Assembly: GCF_026262505.1 (NCBI RefSeq)
Contig: NC_067203.1
Location: 13,714,392-13,778,391, forward strand
Length of the DNA stretch: 64,000 bases
Reading direction: 5' to 3'
Source: Trichomonas vaginalis G3
Lineage: Eukaryota; Parabasalia; Trichomonadida; Trichomonadidae
In this document: positions 18,255-27,639 of the stretch, piece after piece
How positions within the stretch are numbered: the stretch's first letter is position 1
Layout of the letters: each line of letters starts with the position of its first letter
Translations under genes and position numbers: made by a program
The notes under the pieces: generated by a model
What the model saw: the letters and a program-made list of their open reading frames with translations, nothing else
Databases searched by the model: none
What the model was told of the DNA's origin: nothing

Positions 18255-21200
18255 CTAAATACTTGCAAATTGTTGAGCAACACGAACAACATTTGAAAAA
18301 ACATCATCAGAAATCAAAAGTTTTGACTTTCCTCTCTGATCCAAACTAGCGCAATGCACGAATATTTGTGCCAATCTTTCCTTTGTTTCTTGGTCGCTTT
18401 GGTTAAATGCGGTTAAAAGTGTTGAATAAGCGACAGAAGAGCAATCATCGAAGCCAATCTCGAGAGGGAATGCCTCTATTATTATTGGCAATGCCTCGGA
18501 TAGTTCTATCATTCCATTTTGAACTAATGAACAAATAAATGCTACCGCGGCGGTTTTTGTCTGGAAATAGTACGCCTGACCTTGGTTATCACTCTGTACA
18601 AAAGACGATGAGTCATCAAACAGCTTTGACAAGTGTTTTTCGAGAATTTGAGGGTTAGAATTTACAATTGTCCTTGCAGAGACTAAAACATACGGTGTAG
18701 TGTTGCCGTCAATCTCTCCTATTGCTGTTACAATGAGTTTTACGGCTTCACTTCTTGCAATTGTATGTAATTTGTCTCCACAGTACTTAAACAAGGCAGC
18801 AATGACCTGAGAGCATGCGGATGCCTCATTCGAGTCACTCTTAACGCATGACTTGCATGCTTGGACAATTTCTGTTGGGTTAATTTCATTTGGATATTTT
18901 GATATGATGTCTATACATAATTTATAGACATTCGGCATCAACTTGGCCTCAAACTTTGTTTCTTGTTCTAAATTAGCTGGTGCATCTTCGTCATCTCCTT
19001 CAAATGGAAGATCATCTTCATCATCATCGTTTCCTGGGCCATCAACCTGTTGTATAGGTAGCTTATGCTTCAAGGCCGTCATTGTTTCAGCGAACAAACC
19101 TTCATCTGGTCTAAAAACGAAATCTTGAGAAAGAGTGTTCGTATTAAAGAGCAAATCAGCAGCCTGGAAGAATATTCCAGCTAATTCAGCGTTAGGAACT
19201 GTTGTTAGCTCGGAAGCATTCTCCAAAAGCTCTTCTGCGTTTAATTGGTATTTAATTGTCATTGAAACAGCAGTTTCCAGTGAACATCTTGCCAGCATTG
19301 GGTCGAGGTTGAACACAGAGAAGTAAGAAGTGAGTATATTCATGAATTCATCAACATCTTCCCTGTTTAATGAATTTGGATAAATTTCAACAATGGATTT
19401 AAGCAAAGTAAAGCATTGGTTTAGTGTATTTATAGCATCCATGGCTTTACTAGACTTCCTATTGTCTCCATCGTCGTTCATATCCTCTTCTTCTCCGATA
19501 TCATTCATTTTTACAAGAGTTGTAAGGATATCGCCGTTGCAGATCGACTTAACAAGGTTCAGACCAAGAGGAACAAGCTCTTCTATGCCTTGTACTGGCT
19601 CTGCAATGATGCATGACATAGCAGATACACTTGCGCATTGTAGATCGAAGTCATCGCTTTGGGCAGCCTCGATAATTGTCTGTAACAAGTTGGGCTCTTG
19701 CATTAATGAGTTGTCAGCTGCAAGCAAATGCCCTAAAGCGATAATCGCGTTTCCTCGAATTAATTGGTCGGCGGTTTGGTCGACCTCCATTGCGTCGCTG
19801 ATGATGGATATGATCTCTTGGTATATGCTTGAGAGCTCCTTTCCGCCTAAAGTTATGAAAATCTGGAGACATTCAAGGGAAAGAGAGACCAAATTACTGA
19901 TCTGTATGGATGTCTTGATCACATCCCATATGAATTCGTAGTTTTCGGCTGGCGTTGGAAGGTTTTCCATACATTCCATCAAACAATAGATAATTTCGCG
20001 GCGGAGATCATCGGAAATGCCTTCAATCTGAAGATTAGCAACAATTAAGTTGTAGATGTCCTCAGAATAGGCATCTAAACTATGATTTGATTCTGAAATG
20101 AAATTCGTCAACGCGGAGAAGGCTGCTTCCCTAACAGCCATGCAGAACTCTTCATTTGAAAGGATTGATGCTAAGAATCCCATGATTGTTGAAAGATTAT
20201 TTAGTGCAACATAAGGATCGTGCATAATAAAGGTATCTAAGATCAAAATGATGGTAAATGCTGATCCTTGGCCTTCGTAAACGAACAATTCATGGATCAT
20301 TTCCCATAATCTTGTTGCATTTATTTCGGCAAAGATTATTTCAAAGAGATCTCTGCAATCTGACTGTTCGTATGCACTTACATTTGTATCAAATTGAAGA
20401 TCAGAGTATTTAATAATGGATTCAATGAACTGTGGTATCATTTCTCTCATATCTCTTGGAAATGTCATGAAACACTTGGAAATTGGCAAGAAAAGAGTGT
20501 AAATATTACCTGGACTGATGGATGGAGTAAGAATTTGAAGTAGATTCTGTGTTAATTCCATTGGATTCATAACTCCCGCTTGTGTGATTGATCTTTCAAG
20601 GGAATCACATATGTGTCTTGCAATTGGGGTTGCATTGGAAAGGTTTTCTTGTAGTATTCTTAATAAATTGTCTAATGAAGGGCGAATTGTTTCTGGAAAT
20701 TCTTCATTTAGCTTGCAAATAGTGTTGGCGAAGAGAAGACCAGCGGATTTTACGAGCTCGACGTTGTTATTAAAAGATAAAGCGTTTACAATCATTTGGT
20801 TGATTTCTGGAACTAATCCACTTAAATCTTCAGGTTCAATATGAAATTCTGCAATAGAAAGTAAGCTAGTAGCAATAAATAGACTCTGCTGCGTTCCAAG
20901 ACCAGCGCATTCGATAGAATAAGGAATTAATTCTGGCCATTGTCCATTTGCGATACAGGTGAGTAATTCAATTGAAGCAATGAGTAAATTTTGAATGATT
21001 TGATCTGTTTCTGAATGTAATATTTCGAAAAACAATTGTTTGACCTGTGGTTGAATTTGGCTGTTCAGAAAGTCTTGTTTATGAATCTTTGACATTATTT
21101 TCAATGATGTGGCTGCAAATTTTCGTAGGTGTAACGAATTTTCATGATTTGAAATTAATTGCAAAACTAAAGGGTAAAATGAAATATCTTTTTGCACATT

Positions 21201-21284
21201 TAGAACCTCGGTTGTGATTTGATCATAACCATCATATGAACCTTGGGAAGAGGCTGCTTGAAATAATGCTACAAGTTGATCCAT
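18255..21284 (-). CDS. Importin-beta family karyopherin (importin-4/5-like)
   Basis: This 1009-residue HEAT-repeat nuclear transport receptor is expected to bind Ran-GTP and cargo and shuttle through nuclear pores. The N-terminus has the importin-beta N-terminal domain pattern (VLQLISNHENSLHLRKFAATSLKIM at residues 36-60, the region where family members have LR..A...LK). HEAT pairs follow to the end. A strongly acidic loop at about residues 725-745 (DDDEDDLPFEGDDEDAP) matches the acidic insert of importin-4 and importin-5. Length is near that of yeast Kap123 and human IPO4/IPO5. The ATG at 21284 has a CCTTTC core-promoter motif 5 bp before it. The neighbouring HEAT protein on the same strand looks like a distant relative. 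Complete and well preserved. Confidence 0.82.
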   Translation of the reverse strand: MDQLVALFQAASSQGSYDGYDQITTEVLNVQKDISFYPLVLQLISNHENSLHLRKFAATSLKIMSKIHKQDFLNSQIQPQVKQLFFEILHSETDQIIQNLLIASIELLTCIANGQWPELIPYSIECAGLGTQQSLFIATSLLSIAEFHIEPEDLSGLVPEINQMIVNALSFNNNVELVKSAGLLFANTICKLNEEFPETIRPSLDNLLRILQENLSNATPIARHICDSLERSITQAGVMNPMELTQNLLQILTPSISPGNIYTLFLPISKCFMTFPRDMREMIPQFIESIIKYSDLQFDTNVSAYEQSDCRDLFEIIFAEINATRLWEMIHELFVYEGQGSAFTIILILDTFIMHDPYVALNNLSTIMGFLASILSNEEFCMAVREAAFSALTNFISESNHSLDAYSEDIYNLIVANLQIEGISDDLRREIIYCLMECMENLPTPAENYEFIWDVIKTSIQISNLVSLSLECLQIFITLGGKELSSIYQEIISIISDAMEVDQTADQLIRGNAIIALGHLLAADNSLMQEPNLLQTIIEAAQSDDFDLQCASVSAMSCIIAEPVQGIEELVPLGLNLVKSICNGDILTTLVKMNDIGEEEDMNDDGDNRKSSKAMDAINTLNQCFTLLKSIVEIYPNSLNREDVDEFMNILTSYFSVFNLDPMLARCSLETAVSMTIKYQLNAEELLENASELTTVPNAELAGIFFQAADLLFNTNTLSQDFVFRPDEGLFAETMTALKHKLPIQQVDGPGNDDDEDDLPFEGDDEDAPANLEQETKFEAKLMPNVYKLCIDIISKYPNEINPTEIVQACKSCVKSDSNEASACSQVIAALFKYCGDKLHTIARSEAVKLIVTAIGEIDGNTTPYVLVSARTIVNSNPQILEKHLSKLFDDSSSFVQSDNQGQAYYFQTKTAAVAFICSLVQNGMIELSEALPIIIEAFPLEIGFDDCSSVAYSTLLTAFNQSDQETKERLAQIFVHCASLDQRGKSKLLISDDVFSNVVRVAQQFASI

Positions 21285-21289
21285 TTTTA

Positions 21290-21295
21290 GAAAGG
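21290..21295 (-). promoter_or_regulatory. CCTTTY-type core promoter motif of the importin gene
   Basis: CCTTTC on the minus strand lies 5 bp before the ATG at 21284. From the trichomonad literature as remembered, CCTTT(C/T) near the start codon is an alternative to the initiator and marks the transcription start. The same arrangement precedes the eS28 and P0 genes in this window. Confidence 0.5.
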
Positions 21296-21548
21296 ACGAT
21301 AGAAGATTTTAGGGAGAAAAATCGTGTCTTGAATAAATAATATGATGAAAAATATTCAGTGACAATTTTTATTAATAAATACAGAATTCTTAAATTGAAT
21401 TTTGTAAATTTAAGGTTATTCAATATATTTGGTATGCGGTCTGGAAACTTCTTTCCCTAAGTTATCAAATTATATATATTTGGAGATAGAAGTGGGACTC
21501 ATTGTTATGGAGTTATAATCCATATTCTAACCATCTAATATTGTGGAT

Positions 21549-22216
21549 AGATATTAGTGGGAACAGGACAAATTTGCCACACGGCACTTTTTTTAAAAAA
21601 AATTAATGGAGCGGAGCGATACTCTGCTGCAGGAGCCCCAAGGCTCCCAATCATTACGAAAGGGAGCCTCAGGGCTCCTGAGAATCCATCAGCAGAGGCC
21701 TTTTCATTTGGCCTCTGCTGATCAAAGATTCGGCGAAGCCATTCTTCGTCTCAGGAGCCCCAAGGCTCCCAATCATTACGAAAGGGAGCCTCAGGGCTCC
21801 TGAGAAACCTCTTTGAGAAGGTTTTCTTAAAGAAAACCTTCTCAAAGATGATTGTCAGCATTCACTCAAAATCTACCAAGAGTTTCAAAGTTTCAAATCT
21901 ATCTGAAATGAAGCTTTGAATCTCTTGTATATCTAATTGTAGAGGTACCTTTTCAAAATGTCTTCTATTGATTAAATTTAATCAGTAAAAGTCATTTTGA
22001 AAAGGTACATCTCTATAATTGCTATTGAGCATTCACTCTTGGAACCTTGGAGCTCTTGTGTAGTGCATGAAAACTCCAAGATTCTAGCATAAAACATATA
22101 TCATAGACATAATTTCTTTAAATATAATTTAAGGTTATTTTTTAAAATAAGAAAGTGTAATTTAAGGTTATTGAAAAGTGACAGTTGGCAAATTTGTCCC
22201 GCACTCAGATATTAGT
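21549..22216 (+). mobile_element. Multi-hairpin MITE, copy 2 (with 10-bp target duplication)
   Basis: The element is 21559-22206 (648 bp), flanked by AGATATTAGT at 21549-21558 and 22207-22216. It is the inverted counterpart of copy 1 and nearly identical along its whole length; the differences seen are single bases and very short indels. The 18-bp palindrome, the two GC-rich AGGCTCCC hairpins and the CAGCAGAGGCC stem are all preserved. The terminal repeats are GGGAACAGGACAAATTTGCC and, on the other strand at the far end, GAGTGCGGGACAAATTTGCC. It lies between the importin-like gene's 5' end and the 3' end of the mariner-split ankyrin gene, 45 bp from the latter's stop codon. It has no coding capacity. 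Confidence 0.88.
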
Positions 22217-23022
22217 CAATTAATAATTTCTATATGAAGTAAACACTCATTTTACATTATGAAATTGTTGTAATAATAAATAATTAAGGCAGTAGCAATG
22301 AATATTATCGATAATTCAAGAAATAGTTTCCTTTTTGAATATGATCTTGTCTTATCATACAATTCTGCTTGATAAGAAATGATAGCATTCATATTATCAT
22401 ATCTTTTGAACTTTCTTGCAAATCCCAATGCATCGCGGTTGTTTGGACCAAATGCATATATATCCGGTTTATGTGAGAGAATTAATTCAACAATTTCTGG
22501 TGTCGACCGAAAAGCTGCTGATTGTAAAGAAGATTCATCGTCACGATTTCCATTCGAGATTTCTACTCCATGCGAAAAAAGAAATTGAACCATATCTTTT
22601 TGGTAGTTTTTGATAGCTAGGTATAAACATTCTTTTGAAATGCGTTTTGATAAAACTGCACCTTTGTTTAAAAACAAGTCAACAACCTCTATGTTTCCTG
22701 ACTTAACTGCTAATTCAAGAGATGAATGCCTATTTTCTGTGAACTTAGCACCTTTTGATAAAAGAAATTTTGCAGTTTCTAAACATCCATATTTTGCTGC
22801 ATTTTGAAGAGCTTCATCTCCATATTTCGTAAGAATATCAGGTGATTGTTCAATGAAATATTTGCAAAGACTAGGCATATTAAAGCTTGCTGAATAAATA
22901 AAGCTCTTAACCATATCATTAGTTTGATCCATATAAACAAATAATGCTTCAAGATTATTTGCTTTGCAACAATCTACCAAATTCATGTCAATTCCATGTT
23001 CATTCTTTAAGAAGGTAATATA

Positions 23023-24321
23023 GGGTGTCCAAAGGTGCGTTTAGCACAGCGCTCTATATGAGACTATTAAAGGAGATATATGCTGATTATAAATATATAA
23101 TAAAAAATATGAATATATGTATATGATGAGTATGTTGTATTTTGGCGCCATGCCGGGATATAAAATGAATTTTGAGACAAGAGGCGGTTTCGCGGGAAAT
23201 TTTGGCGGGATTTTTTTCATTTTTTTAATGAATCATAAAGAAAACATCCTCGCTCTTGCAAAAAAATGCAAAGACTGTAAAAAAATCTACGAGACATTGG
23301 TAAAATGCTTCGGTATGGATGCTCCTAGCTATTCCACTGTAACGTATCATGTTAGGATGTATCACTTCATGAACAAAAAGGCGCCCATCATAAAAATTGA
23401 CAAAAAATCGCCGGATCAAAGAAAAATCAAAGCAATTCTTCAAGCGCTAGATGAAGACCCAAGAGCATCACTCAGAAGGATAGAGGAGATGACAAAGATA
23501 CCACGTACAACAGTCAGTTATTATCTGCACAATTATTTGAACTACAAACTAGCGTATACACGTTGGGTTCCGCACAACCTTAATTCAGTTCAAAAAAAAT
23601 CTAGAGTCCAATCTTCGAAAGAGCTCCTCTCTATATTGGGTGCGTATCAATCCAAGAAGTTTCGCTTTTTAGTAACAGGGGACGAGTCTTGGTTTCAATA
23701 TGCAACAGAAGCCAAAATCATGTGGATCCAGAAGGTGAAAATCCGCAAACATTCCCGAAGAAAAAAATTGACACACCAATGATGATGTTGTCGGTTTTTT
23801 GGGGCGTGAATGGCATCATCGCAATTGATATTCTTCAAAAACCTAATACGATGAATGCTCAGTATCTAATTGACAATGTTCTTACTCAAATTATCAATTC
23901 TGATGAGTTTGAGAAATCCAAACAACAAAAACAAAAGTTTGCAATTCATTTTGATAATTCAAGAGTTCACAAAAGTCATAAGGTAATGAATTACTTGGTG
24001 GAAAACAATGTCAAAGTTGTTCCAAACCCAATTTATTCACCTGATATTGCACCCTCTGACTTTTATTTATTCGGCACGCTAAAAAAGAGAGCTGAAGGAC
24101 GCGAATTCGCGAGTCCAGATGATCTTGAAAATTTTGTAAGAGAGCAATTTGAGCAATTTTCTCATGATGATTTAAAGCGTGTCTTTCAAGCCTGGATCGA
24201 TCGCTGCGAACGCGTGATTGAATCCAATGGTGATTATATTTAAATAAACTTTATATATATGTAACTTGTTTATTTCTATTCGCAGTATTCAGGTTTGTGC
24301 TAAACACACCTTTGGACACCC
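23023..24321 (+). mobile_element. Mariner (Tc1/mariner, DD34D) element, Tvmar1-like
   Basis: The element is 1299 bp, bounded by TA dinucleotides at 23021-23022 and 24322-24323. Inverted ends GGGTGTCCAAAGGTGCGTTT and, at the other side, GGGTGTCCAAAGGTGTGTTT differ at one base; similarity extends over about 26 bp. It holds a single transposase gene. Size, target and ends agree with the mariner family known from T. vaginalis. Highly similar ends and clear TA duplication indicate a recent insertion. It interrupts the ankyrin gene on the opposite strand. Confidence 0.93.
23228..24243 (+). pseudogene. Mariner transposase with one frameshift
   Basis: This DDE transposase of the mariner type has an N-terminal helix-turn-helix region (MNHKENILALAKKCKDCKKI... 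then a second one around ASLRRIEEMTKIPRTTV). The catalytic residues are the Asp of GDESWFQ, the Asp of HFDNSRVH and the Asp of IAPSDFYLF. Thirty-four residues separate the last two Asp, giving DD34D. The ATG at 23228 is chosen because the conserved N-terminus begins there; the frame is open further upstream. One base appears to be missing near 23726-23731, where the frame changes between AKIMWI and EGENPQTF, so this copy should not make a full enzyme. Apart from that the gene looks complete to its stop at 24243. Confidence 0.9.
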
Positions 24322-25035
24322 TATAAAATCAATGTTATGCGATTTGACTGCATGCATCATGTATCGATAATCAGGCGTTTGATATTTCAAACACTCATTC
24401 ATTATGTCAGGAATTCCACTTCTAAATGAATATTCAAGACAGAATTGGGAAATTCTTGGATGGTATTTTGTGATTAGGAGCTTAAAACAGTTAACTGCTC
24501 CATGATAGCAGACCAGTTCAAATAAGAAACCTGGAAGCAGTGGATTTGGATTTAATATTGATTTAATAAATTTTCTAGAATCAAATCCTTCATTATCAAT
24601 TATGCTTGACATTAGTTTGGCATCATCTTCAATAATCGCTTTGTATAATTCGCTTTCTTTGTAAGTACTAATTTTATATTTATTTTTTTCACTAAAAATG
24701 ATACCATGTTCTTTGAAAACAAAGTAATCGAAATATATAGGAACTTTGACAATACTTGTAGGATGATATTCATTAAAGAATTTGATTGCAAGCGAAATGT
24801 AGCTTTGTTTAAAGCGTGAATTATAGCAACATGCATTGCTAATGATTTTAATCACTCTTGAAGGTGTAATGATATTGGTTTCAATCAAATTTGCTTTAAT
24901 TTTGGAATAAATATCTGAGATTTTTTCTTCTTCATTGGTATTGAGCTTATATAATGAATCTATTGTATCAATATAATCTTTGTATTGTGTCATGAGCTCA
25001 TCATATTGCTTAGTGCTCTTTGCAGTAACCAACAT

Positions 25036-25733
25036 TTGAAAAAATGAAGTTATTTTTCAAAATTTTCAAAAAAATCGTCATGCATTCAAAATGAATACAT
25101 AATAAGCGATTATTAAATCTAGCTAAAATCAGAATTGAGAAGCTTCTCAATTTTTGTTACAAAAAATTTCGCTCAACATTGAGATGAAAATGAGTAGCAA
25201 TATGGCTCGTTACATTTTGTTCTTATTGTTTGATAGCCACACCAATATTTGATTGTACTCTAGCCAAAAATTAATGTTGTAAAACCAGAATTTGAAATTC
25301 ATATTTGCATCTTATTTTTTCACCCTTTTTGAATATAAGTTCATCTATCTTCGAGAACATATAGGCCTACATGGTATATGTCATCTATTGGTGGTATTTC
25401 TTACATGACCTCTAATTTTATAAAAACTGTTTGCATGACCTATAACTTTTAGTACCCTCCATCAAATACACACTAAAATTTGAAGATTATTTCAACTATC
25501 AAGATAAAATTTCTCTTACTCAAAAGAATCATTTTTCATACGAATTTCACTATATTTTCATGTATTTTTTTGTCCTAATGAGTGGGAAAAAGTTATGCGA
25601 TCTAAAGTGAGAAGATATAAACATACCACCTATTCTGTGTATGAAATTATCGTTGTTTTAAGTTTTATAAAATGGCTGTATTATTACAATATAAAAATGT
25701 TTAATCCGATTACAAGAAAACAATTATTCAATT
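25036..25733. other. Intergenic between two ankyrin genes
   Basis: About 700 bp of AT-rich DNA lies between the start of the split ankyrin gene and the end of its intact neighbour. No coding stretch, RNA gene or transposon end was recognised. The promoter of the upstream gene should lie just after 25035. Confidence 0.45.
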
Positions 25734-27200
25734 TTAATAATAGAATCGCTTGAAGATAAATACAACTATCATGGAAACAATAATAGTTGCATAAAGTTCG
25801 CGAATTAAGCTTCTTTTTGAACCCGACATTAAGTTTTCATATTGATTTGCTTGTTCAGAAATCATAACTCTTATAATTTCATCTCTCCCAGATGAAATTG
25901 CTTCATCGAATGGAGTCTTTCCATCAAAATATTCTTTCTTATTGATATCAGCTCCATATGAAATAAGCAATTCAACTATTTCTGGTGAAGAACTTCTAAT
26001 TGCTTCATTGAAATAATCTTGAAATTTTGCTCCATGTGAACAAAGTAATTTTACCATATCATATTGGCAACTGGTAATAGCTGGATATACAGTTAAAATA
26101 TCATCTTTTTCGAGCTCACATCCTTGATTAATAAGAAATTCTACGATTTCTATGCTTCCATTTTTTACTGCACTGCTCAGAGCCAAAGTCATAGTTCCAT
26201 CAGGTATTTCTTCATCTTCATGCTCAAATATATATTTCACTGTTTCAAAACATCCGTTTTCTGCAGCATTTCCTAGTGCGCTAGCAAATCTCATGGTTTC
26301 ATGTGTTAATTCTGGAGTATGTTCAAGCATATAATCACAAAGACTAGGCATATTAAAACCTGCAGAATATTCAAAACTCAGGACCCAATCATTTGTATGA
26401 TCCAAGTAAACAAAAAGTGCTCTAAGATTGTTGTATTTCGCACATCCATATAAAGACATCCACATTTCGGGATCTTTTAATAAAGAGTTAACAAGATCAA
26501 TGTTGTGTGAGGCAATAGCATAATCCATTGTCTTATAGTCTGGTTTCTGAACTTTCAAACACTTATTCATTATTTCAGGTTTTCCGCTTACATATGAGAA
26601 ATCTAGACAATTTTTGGTGATTTCCGGTTTGAATCTGGTTGTTAGGAAGTTAAAACAATTAACAGAGCCATAAAAACAGCAAAGCTCAAGTAAAGACAAA
26701 GAAGCAATGTAACCTGGAAGAAAAATAGATTCAATTTTGAGATTTGGATTGAAATTTTGGCTTCTAGCAAAAGAAGCTAGAGTATCTTTGTCGTCATTCA
26801 TAATTACCATGTACATTGGATTTTCTTGATATTTAACTAATTTGTATTTATTGTTTTCGGAAAAAATGATACCATGCTCTTTGGAAACAAAGTAATCGAA
26901 AAATACAGGAACACCGATAATATTTTTTGGATGATATTCATTAAAGATTGTAAATGCAAGTGAAATATATCCTTTTCTAAAATGTGGATTATAGCCACAA
27001 GCTTTGCCAATGATTTTAATCATTTTTGAAGGTTTAACGATATTGGTTTCAATCAAATACTTTTTGATTTGGGAATATAACTCTGAGATTTTTTCTTCTT
27101 CATTGGTATTGAGCTTATACAATGAATCAAATGTATCAATATAATCTTTGTATTGTTCCATGAGCTCATCATATGGCTTGATAGGGTTCGAAACAATCAT
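25734..27200 (-). CDS. Ankyrin-repeat protein (DUF3447 type) with C-terminal membrane anchor
   Basis: The intact 488-residue protein begins with a helical N-terminal region (DELMEQYKDYIDTFDSLYKL). The DUF3447-like middle follows, with LLELCCFYGSVNCFNFL, NCLDFSYVSGKPEIMNKCLK, AIASHNIDLVNSLL and YNNLRALFVYLDHTND. About six ankyrin repeats run from residue 285 to 455. The final stretch, after a basic GSKRSLIRELY, is a single hydrophobic helix (ATIIVSMIVVFIF) ending KRFYY. That is the layout of a tail-anchored protein, with the ankyrin domain facing the cytosol. Ankyrin repeats mediate protein binding; the partner is unknown. The neighbouring split gene is a close paralogue, indicating tandem duplication. 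ATG at 27200. It looks whole, but expression cannot be judged. Confidence 0.85.
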   Translation of the reverse strand: MIVSNPIKPYDELMEQYKDYIDTFDSLYKLNTNEEEKISELYSQIKKYLIETNIVKPSKMIKIIGKACGYNPHFRKGYISLAFTIFNEYHPKNIIGVPVFFDYFVSKEHGIIFSENNKYKLVKYQENPMYMVIMNDDKDTLASFARSQNFNPNLKIESIFLPGYIASLSLLELCCFYGSVNCFNFLTTRFKPEITKNCLDFSYVSGKPEIMNKCLKVQKPDYKTMDYAIASHNIDLVNSLLKDPEMWMSLYGCAKYNNLRALFVYLDHTNDWVLSFEYSAGFNMPSLCDYMLEHTPELTHETMRFASALGNAAENGCFETVKYIFEHEDEEIPDGTMTLALSSAVKNGSIEIVEFLINQGCELEKDDILTVYPAITSCQYDMVKLLCSHGAKFQDYFNEAIRSSSPEIVELLISYGADINKKEYFDGKTPFDEAISSGRDEIIRVMISEQANQYENLMSGSKRSLIRELYATIIVSMIVVFIFKRFYY

Positions 27201-27639
27201 TCAATAAAATTTATAAATTTGCCAAACTTTAAAACAATATCTATTTCAAGCAGTTTTCATATCTATCTTTAATCGAAATTGAGAATTTTCTCAGTTTTTA
27301 TTAAATTCAAAATATTTCTATTGTCAACAAAGATAAAACATTTCCTTTAAGCACTTCATGTAAAACAATGGTTCGATACTTCACACATGAGCTCTCTACA
27401 TATGTATATACTGTATTGCCAGAGCCATAATGGATAATTTCAATTTATCTACATATTGTGGGTGTTTACCATACTCTAAGAGTCTGAATATGCTATACAG
27501 AACCATTTCTCAAAATTATTCCAAAATCAAAATCTAGGAAAAATTCTGACATTCTTTATTAGATACCAGAACGCCTTTTTCTCCTAATAAATTATAGAAA
27601 TATATAATCTGATAAAATATAAAATATTAAATTTTTTAG
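27201..27639. other. Divergent intergenic region of two ankyrin genes
   Basis: About 440 bp separates two divergent ankyrin genes. The sequence TTTTTTAGTCTGATC at 27632-27646 lies where the start codon of the plus-strand gene is expected. AGTCT may derive from ATGTCT by loss of one T. No other element was recognised. Confidence 0.45.

Larger units (their letters stand above)
22252..25035 (-). pseudogene. Ankyrin-repeat tail-anchored protein, split by a mariner
   Basis: The N-terminal part reads from ATG 25035 (LYKLNTNEEEKISDIYSKI, the DUF3447-like ELVCYHGAVNCFKLL, AVKSHNIDFI) to the transposon at 24321. The C-terminal part resumes at 23020 (TFLKNEHGIDMNLVDCC, ANNLEALFVYMDQTND, then about five ankyrin repeats) and ends at 22252. 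The last 25 residues form a hydrophobic anchor (LELSIIFIATALIIYYY). The closest relative is the intact gene next door (25734-27200), with the same arrangement and anchor. Besides the 1.3-kb insertion, the two flanks are out of frame by one base even with the transposon and one TA removed. An extra A in the TTAAAG run at about 23007-23012 explains this, so the gene carries a second, independent lesion. Not functional as one protein. Confidence 0.85.
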
